Positions 59,626 to 64,000 of a DNA stretch of 64,000 bases are shown one piece after another (positions within the stretch are counted from its first letter, which is position 1; every line of letters starts with the position of its first letter). This stretch comes from Candidatus Rokuibacteriota bacterium. Lineage in GTDB: Bacteria > Methylomirabilota > Methylomirabilia > Rokubacteriales > CSP1-6. The DNA is taken from positions 1 to 64,000 of the forward strand of contig VGLJ01000009.1 of NCBI GenBank assembly GCA_016866775.1, given 5' to 3'. The position numbers and the translations under genes were made by a program. The notes under the pieces are model-generated. The model ran no database searches, had not been told where the DNA came from, and saw only the letters and a list, made by a program, of their open reading frames with translations.

Positions 59626-61227
59626 CTAAAAGATGATCGGCTCGCGATACAAGCCGAAGACCTGGCGATAGACGTCGGAGATCTCGCCGAGGCTCGCGTA
59701 GTCCTTCACCGCGTCGACGAGCACCGGCATCAGGTTCCGGCCGTTGCGGCACGCGTCCGCGACCTGCTTGAGCCGCCGCTCCACCTTCGCCATGTCGCGC
59801 GCGGCCTTGAAGCGGCCCGTGCGCTCGATCTGCTCGAGCTCGACGCGCTCGTCGATCTTCAGGAAGTGGATCGGCTTCTCCTCGGCCATCACGTACTTGT
59901 TCACGCCGACGGTGATCTTTTCCCTCCGGTCCTCCATGAGCTGGGAGCGGTACGCGGCGTCCGCGATCTCCTTCTGCGGATAGCCCTCGTCGATCGCCGC
60001 GACCATCCCGCCCATGCGGTCGATCGTCGCGATGTACCCGGCGGCCGCCGCTTCCATCCGGTCCGTGAGCGACTCGACGAAGTACGAGCCGCCGAGCGGA
60101 TCGATCGTCAGCGCCGCCCCGGTCTCCTCCGCGATGATCTGCTGCGTGCGGAGGGCCACGGTGACGGCGTCTTCGGTCGGCAGCGCCCACGTCTCGTCGT
60201 AGGAGTTCGTGTGCAGCGACTGCGCGCCGCCCAGCACCGCGGCGAGCGCCTGCATCGCCACCCGCGCCACGTTGTTCAGCGGCTGCTGCGCGGTCGCGGA
60301 GACGCCGGCCGTCTGCGTGTGCGTGCGCAGGCGCATCGACTCCGGCCTCTTCGCGCCGTAGCGCTCCTTCATGTAGCGCGCCCACAGCCGCCGCGCGGCG
60401 CGCAGCTTCGCGATCTCCTCGAAGAAGTCGTTGTGGACGTCGAAGAAGAAGCTCAGCCGCGGGGCGAAGCTGTCGATGTCGAGCCCGCGCGCCAGCGCGG
60501 CCTCGACGTACGCGAGCCCGTCCGCGAGCGTGAACGCGAGCTCCTGCACGGCGGTCGAGCCCGCCTCGCGGATGTGGTAGCCGGAGATCGACACCGGGTT
60601 CCAGCGCGGCGCGTGCGCCGCCGTGAACTCGATCATGTCGGTCACGATCCGGACCGCGGGCTCCGGCGGGCAGATCCATTCCTTCTGCGCGATGAACTCC
60701 TTCAGCATGTCGTTCTGGATCGTTCCGCCGACACGACGCCAGGACACGCCCTGCTTCTCGGCGACGGCGAGATACATCGCGAGCGCGATCGACGCCGTGC
60801 AGTTGATCGTCATCGAGGTCGTCACGTCGCCGAGCGGGATGTCGGCGAACAGGCGCTCGAAGTCGTCCAGCGTGGAGATCGACACGCCTTCCTTGCCGAC
60901 CTCGCCGCGGGCCCGCGGATGATCGGCGTCGTAGCCCATCAGCGCCGGCATGTCGAAGGCGGTGGAGAGACCGGTCTGCCCTTCCTTCAAGAGGTACTTG
61001 AAGCGCGCGTTGGTGTCTTCCGGCCGGCCGAAGCCCGCGAACATCCGCATCGTCCACAGCCGTCCGCGGTACATCGTGGGATACACGCCGCGCGTGTACG
61101 GATACTCGCCCGGCGCGCCGAGCTTCTCGGCGTACGAGCCGGTCACGTCGTCCGGCGTGTAGAGCGCCTGGATCGGCAGCCCCGACAGCGTCTCGAAGCG
61201 CACGTCACGCTCAGGAGTCTCGCTCAT
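59626..61227 (-). CDS. Acyl-CoA mutase large (catalytic) subunit, isobutyryl-CoA mutase-like
   Basis: This 533-residue B12-dependent acyl-CoA mutase TIM barrel lacks the B12 domain. It is clearly of the methylmalonyl-CoA mutase family: [76 protein letters not shown]. Aligned without gaps (offset 26) to P. shermanii methylmalonyl-CoA mutase, Q171 and H218 match Q197 and H244. However, F63 replaces Tyr89 and Q181 replaces Arg207. Those two changes define isobutyryl-CoA mutase (F80, Q198 in Streptomyces IcmA). It should therefore rearrange isobutyryl-CoA and n-butyryl-CoA. The ATG at 61227 overlaps the preceding stop. Confidence 0.88.
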   Translation of the reverse strand: MSETPERDVRFETLSGLPIQALYTPDDVTGSYAEKLGAPGEYPYTRGVYPTMYRGRLWTMRMFAGFGRPEDTNARFKYLLKEGQTGLSTAFDMPALMGYDADHPRARGEVGKEGVSISTLDDFERLFADIPLGDVTTSMTINCTASIALAMYLAVAEKQGVSWRRVGGTIQNDMLKEFIAQKEWICPPEPAVRIVTDMIEFTAAHAPRWNPVSISGYHIREAGSTAVQELAFTLADGLAYVEAALARGLDIDSFAPRLSFFFDVHNDFFEEIAKLRAARRLWARYMKERYGAKRPESMRLRTHTQTAGVSATAQQPLNNVARVAMQALAAVLGGAQSLHTNSYDETWALPTEDAVTVALRTQQIIAEETGAALTIDPLGGSYFVESLTDRMEAAAAGYIATIDRMGGMVAAIDEGYPQKEIADAAYRSQLMEDRREKITVGVNKYVMAEEKPIHFLKIDERVELEQIERTGRFKAARDMAKVERRLKQVADACRNGRNLMPVLVDAVKDYASLGEISDVYRQVFGLYREPIIF

Positions 61228-62372
61228 GCCTTGCCTCCGAGGACCGAGCGCGCGATGACGAGCTTCTGGATCTGGGACGTGCCCTCGTAGATCTGCGTGA
61301 TCTTCGCGTCGCGGAAGAAGCGCTCCACCTCGTACTCCTTGATGAAGCCGTAGCCGCCGTGGATCTGCACGGCGTCGGTCGTGACTTTCATCGCCATCTC
61401 GGCGGCGAAGAGCTTCGCCATCGCGGACTGCAGGGAGAACGGCCGGTGCGCGTCCTTGAGCGACGCGGCCTGCCAGATCAGGAGGCGCGCCCCCTCGATC
61501 GCCGTGGCCATGTCGGCGAGCATCCACTGCACCATCTGGTGCTGGCCGATCGGCACGCCGAACGATTTCCTCTCGCGCGCGTAGGCGAGCGCGCGCTCGT
61601 ACGCGCCCACCGCCAGCCCGAGCGCCTGCGCGGCGATGCCGATGCGCCCGCCGTCGAGCGACGCCATCGCGATCTTGAAGCCCTGGCCTTCCTCGCCGAG
61701 CCGGTGCTCCACCGGCACGCGGCAGTCCTCGAAGACGAACTCGGCGGTGTCCGACGCGCGGATGCCCAGCTTCTCCTCGGTCTTCGGGACGAGGAAGCCC
61801 GGACGCGACTTCTCGACGAGCAGCGCGGAGATGCCGTGGCTTCCCTTCGCCTGGTCGGTCTGCACGAAGACGAGCGCGGCCGAAGCCTCGCGCCCGCTGG
61901 TGATGAACACCTTGCGGCCGTTCACGACGTAGTGGCCGCCGTCGCGCACGGCGAGCGTGTGCTGGTTCGTGGCGTCGGAGCCCGCCTGGGGCTCCGTCAG
62001 CGCGAAGCAGCCGATCTCGTGCCCCGACGCGACGGGGCGGAGGAACCGCCCGCGCTGTGCGTCGGTGCCGTACTTGTGGATCGGATCGCAGAACAGCGAG
62101 TTGTTGACCGACATCACGACCGCGTGGCTGCCGCACACGCGGGCGATCTCTTCCATGGCGACGGCGTAGGAGAGGGTGTCGCCGCCCGCGCCGCCCCACC
62201 GCTCCGGGACCAGGATCCCCATCAGCCCGAGCTCGCCCATCCGCTTGATCGTCTCGTGCGGGAAGCGGGCGTCGCGGTCGATCTCCTGCGCGATGGGGCG
62301 GACTTCGCGCTCGGCGAAGTCGCGCGCCACCTCGCGGATCATCCGCTGCTCGTCGCTGAGGTCGAAGTTCAT
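61224..62372 (-). CDS. Acyl-CoA dehydrogenase (short/branched-chain type)
   Basis: The product is 382 residues. It starts [45 protein letters not shown] and substrate motifs are [22 protein letters not shown] and [48 protein letters not shown] carries the catalytic Glu of YEGTSQ. The family pattern is that of butyryl-CoA and short/branched-chain dehydrogenases. It lies between etfA and the mutase, overlapping each by four bases, so butyryl- or isobutyryl-CoA is the likely substrate. The ETF from the same operon is its electron acceptor. Confidence 0.93.
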   Translation of the reverse strand: MNFDLSDEQRMIREVARDFAEREVRPIAQEIDRDARFPHETIKRMGELGLMGILVPERWGGAGGDTLSYAVAMEEIARVCGSHAVVMSVNNSLFCDPIHKYGTDAQRGRFLRPVASGHEIGCFALTEPQAGSDATNQHTLAVRDGGHYVVNGRKVFITSGREASAALVFVQTDQAKGSHGISALLVEKSRPGFLVPKTEEKLGIRASDTAEFVFEDCRVPVEHRLGEEGQGFKIAMASLDGGRIGIAAQALGLAVGAYERALAYARERKSFGVPIGQHQMVQWMLADMATAIEGARLLIWQAASLKDAHRPFSLQSAMAKLFAAEMAMKVTTDAVQIHGGYGFIKEYEVERFFRDAKITQIYEGTSQIQKLVIARSVLGGKA

Positions 62373-63349
62373 GTCTCCAGCAGCTTCTTGAATTCCTGCG
62401 TCAGCGCGGGCACGACCTCGAAGAGGTCGGCGACGATGCCGTAGTCGGCGATCTTGAAGATCGGCGCCTCGGGATCCTTGTTGACGGCGACGATCACCTT
62501 CGACGTGCGCATGCCGGCGAGGTGCTGGATCGCGCCGGACACGCCGAAGCCGAGGTAGAGCTTCGGCGAGATCGTCCGTCCCGTCTGGCCGATCTGGAAC
62601 CGATGCGGACGCCACCCGGCGTCGACGGCGGCGCGCGAGGCACCGACGGCCGCGCCGATCACCTTGCCCATGGCTTCGAGGATCACGTAGTTCTCCGGAC
62701 CCTTCATGCCGCGGCCGCCGGAGATGACGATCTCGGCCTCGGTGAGCTCGGGCAGGCCGGTCGCCGCCTCCTCGCGACGCTCGACGAACTTCAGCTTCGC
62801 GTCCGGAATGCTCACGGAGGGCTTTTCGACCTGCGCCGTCTTCGCCACGCCGGCGTCGGCGGGGCGGAAGACGTTCGGGCGGAGCGTGGCGACCCACGGC
62901 CCCTTCGCCCACTTCACCTTCGACAGCAGCTTGCCGGCGTACACGGGCCGCGTGCCGACGAGCGCGTCGCCCTCCATCGCGAAGCCGACCGCGTCGGCGC
63001 AGAGCCCCACGCCGAGCCGCGCGGCGACGCGCGCGAGCAGCTCGCGCTGCCGGCTCGTCACCGGACCGAAGATCGCCTTCGGCGATTCCTTGCCCGCGAG
63101 CTCGGCGATGATCGGCGCCCACACTTCCCCGCGATACGGCGCGAGCGCGGCGTTCTCGACCATCCACACCTTGCTCGCCCCCCACTCGCCGAGCTGCTTG
63201 ACGCCCGCGTCGCTCGCCTTGTCGGTGAGCCACACGGCTTCGACGTTCCCGCCCGAGAGGCGACCGGCTTCACCGAGCGCCTCGGCCATCACCTTCTTCG
63301 GCATGCCCTGCCGATCGTCTTCGACAATCGTCCAGAACGCCCCTGCCAT
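62369..63349 (-). CDS. etfA: Electron transfer flavoprotein, alpha subunit
   Basis: The product is 326 residues. The N-terminal Rossmann-like half includes [27 protein letters not shown]. The C-terminal FAD domain has [71 protein letters not shown] and [34 protein letters not shown]. The ATG at 63349 has GGGGAGACGGGG upstream and is preferred to an in-frame ATG at 63370, which lies within the repeat-like block. It accepts electrons from acyl-CoA dehydrogenases and passes them to ETF-quinone oxidoreductase, which is not in the window. Confidence 0.95.
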   Translation of the reverse strand: MAGAFWTIVEDDRQGMPKKVMAEALGEAGRLSGGNVEAVWLTDKASDAGVKQLGEWGASKVWMVENAALAPYRGEVWAPIIAELAGKESPKAIFGPVTSRQRELLARVAARLGVGLCADAVGFAMEGDALVGTRPVYAGKLLSKVKWAKGPWVATLRPNVFRPADAGVAKTAQVEKPSVSIPDAKLKFVERREEAATGLPELTEAEIVISGGRGMKGPENYVILEAMGKVIGAAVGASRAAVDAGWRPHRFQIGQTGRTISPKLYLGFGVSGAIQHLAGMRTSKVIVAVNKDPEAPIFKIADYGIVADLFEVVPALTQEFKKLLET

Positions 63350-63366
63350 CCCCGTCTCCCCTTTGG

Positions 63367-63401
63367 ACATGGGGCCCCGCACCCGGAGGACCCCACACCC
63401 C
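63367..63401. repeat. G/C-tract intergenic repeat, copy B
   Basis: The plus strand reads ACATGGGGCCCC, then GCACCCGGAGGACCCC, then ACACCCC. It is a close relative of 12888-12924. It fills the gap between etfB and etfA and abuts the etfA ribosome site. It holds a GGGGCCCC palindrome. Confidence 0.6.
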
Positions 63402-63402
63402 T

Positions 63403-64000
63403 TCAGATCGCTTTCGCGTCTTCCCTCAGCGAGCGCACGAGCTCCTTCACGGCCGTGGCGATGTCGCCGTCGATGATCCGACCCGGCGGGCGCGGCGGCA
63501 GCGCTTCGAGCTTCGTGATCGAGAGCTGCGGCGCGTCGGCGCCGAGGCCGAGATCGCCCGCCTTCACGTCTTTGATCTCTTTCTTCTTCGCGCCCATGAT
63601 CCCCTTCAGCGTCGGATAGCGCGGCTCGTTGAGGCCCTTCTGCGCCGCGAGCACCGCGGGGAGCGGGACGTCGAACACTTCGAGACCGCCTTCGACCTGC
63701 CGCGCGGCCTTCACGGTCTGGCCGTCGGCGTCGATCGTCTCTTCCATGATCCAGTAGGCGCACGGCCAGCCGAGCACCTCGGCGAGCTGCCCGCCGACGG
63801 CGCCCATGTCGTCGTCGATCGCCTGCCGGCCCACGAGCACGAGGCCCGGCTGCTCCTGCTTCACGACGGCGGCGAGCGCGCGCGCGGTCGTCAGCGTGTC
63901 GGCGTCGTTGAACGCGGGATCGTTGACGTGGATGGCGCGATCGGCGCCCATCGCGAGGCACGAGCGCAGCGCTTCCTTCGCGCGCTCGGGCCCGAGCGTC
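63403..64000 (-). CDS. etfB: Electron transfer flavoprotein, beta subunit (5' end outside the window)
   Basis: The visible part has about 199 residues of a family of about 250-260. The reading frame is open to the window edge, and the start lies beyond it. Recognisable segments are TLGPERAKEALRSCLAMGADRAIHV, LVLVGRQAIDDDMGAVGGQLAEVLGWPCAYW, VPLPAVLAAQKGLNEPRYPTLKGIMGAKKKEIKDV and the C-terminal GRIIDGDIATAVKELVRSLRED. The recognition loop that contacts acyl-CoA dehydrogenase is in the LNEPRYPTL region. It is the most upstream gene seen of the operon and is followed by etfA after the G/C repeat. Confidence 0.95.
   Translation of the reverse strand, partial: TLGPERAKEALRSCLAMGADRAIHVNDPAFNDADTLTTARALAAVVKQEQPGLVLVGRQAIDDDMGAVGGQLAEVLGWPCAYWIMEETIDADGQTVKAARQVEGGLEVFDVPLPAVLAAQKGLNEPRYPTLKGIMGAKKKEIKDVKAGDLGLGADAPQLSITKLEALPPRPPGRIIDGDIATAVKELVRSLREDAKAI

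Noticed and set aside
59626-61227. Methylmalonyl-CoA mutase as the product name
   Set aside because: The tyrosine and arginine that bind the methylmalonyl carboxylate are replaced by F63 and Q181.
58369-61290. A 973-codon plus-strand open frame opposite ilvE and the mutase
   Set aside because: It has the composition of an antisense shadow frame; both genes on the minus strand have full motifs.
1-64000. CRISPR arrays, rRNA, tRNA, insertion sequences, integrases and toxin-antitoxin or phage-defence genes
   Set aside because: I looked for repeats with regular spacers, conserved RNA segments and transposase or integrase motifs and found none.

Overview
The window is very GC-rich (I estimate close to 70%) and densely coded. 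Genes run in short operons, usually joined by 4-base ATGA, GTGA or TTGA overlaps, and GTG and TTG starts are common. I see no rRNA, tRNA, CRISPR array, phage or insertion sequence. The gene mix is dominated by solute-binding proteins, family III CoA-transferases, LLM flavin oxidoreductases, amidohydrolases, SMP-30 lactonases, a CoxMSL-type molybdenum hydroxylase and acyl-CoA enzymes. This suits an uncultured soil or subsurface heterotroph of the Candidatus Rokubacteria / Methylomirabilota kind. That placement is an inference from gene content, not a phylogenetic result.

Layout. 0-2.8 kb: an N-terminally truncated TIM-barrel isomerase, a sensor protein without an ATPase domain, and an M20 hydrolase, all on the minus strand. 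2.9-9.1 kb: a complete five-gene peptide/nickel-type ABC importer (+). 9.1-16.4 kb: a minus-strand stretch with a cytochrome c-copper monooxygenase fusion, amidohydrolase, epimerase, two NTF2-like proteins, an amidase, a TRAP-type binding protein and a VOC protein. 16.4-21.1 kb: PrpD-like, HpaB-like, Ldh-like and hydrolase genes. 21.1-27.3 kb: a plus-strand catabolic operon with thioesterase, LLM oxidoreductase, dihydrodiol-type SDR, Rieske dioxygenase alpha and beta, a DUF35 protein and a thiolase-fold protein that has lost the thiolase catalytic residues. 27.4-36.3 kb: sulfatase-like membrane protein, amidohydrolase, a double CoA-transferase, a peptide-type binding protein, LLM and a second CoA-transferase.

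36.3-49.4 kb contains an unusual concentration of broken genes: an ABC binding protein fused to an amidohydrolase tail, an SMP-30 gene with a frameshift and an internal deletion that runs into the remnant of a molybdenum-hydroxylase gene, a TauD gene with an in-frame amber codon and a missing C-terminus, and a histidine kinase with a 2-base deletion. Intact genes lie between them: a second SMP-30, an M19 dipeptidase relative, a MurU-AmgK-like fusion, the molybdenum hydroxylase trio, a BNR propeller and a periplasmic-type binding protein without a signal peptide. 50.0-53.6 kb holds a PEP mutase/isocitrate lyase family enzyme, an Mpl-type Mur ligase, a cysteine alpha/beta hydrolase and a DinB protein.

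53.7-64.0 kb (minus strand) reads, in transcription order, etfB-etfA-acyl-CoA dehydrogenase-mutase large subunit-ilvE-DinB-HIT-B12 subunit-acyl-CoA dehydrogenase-ABC ATPase-two permeases. It looks like branched-chain amino acid and short-chain acyl-CoA metabolism feeding electrons to ETF. The mutase carries phenylalanine and glutamine where methylmalonyl-CoA mutase has its specificity tyrosine and arginine, so isobutyryl-CoA mutase is the better call.
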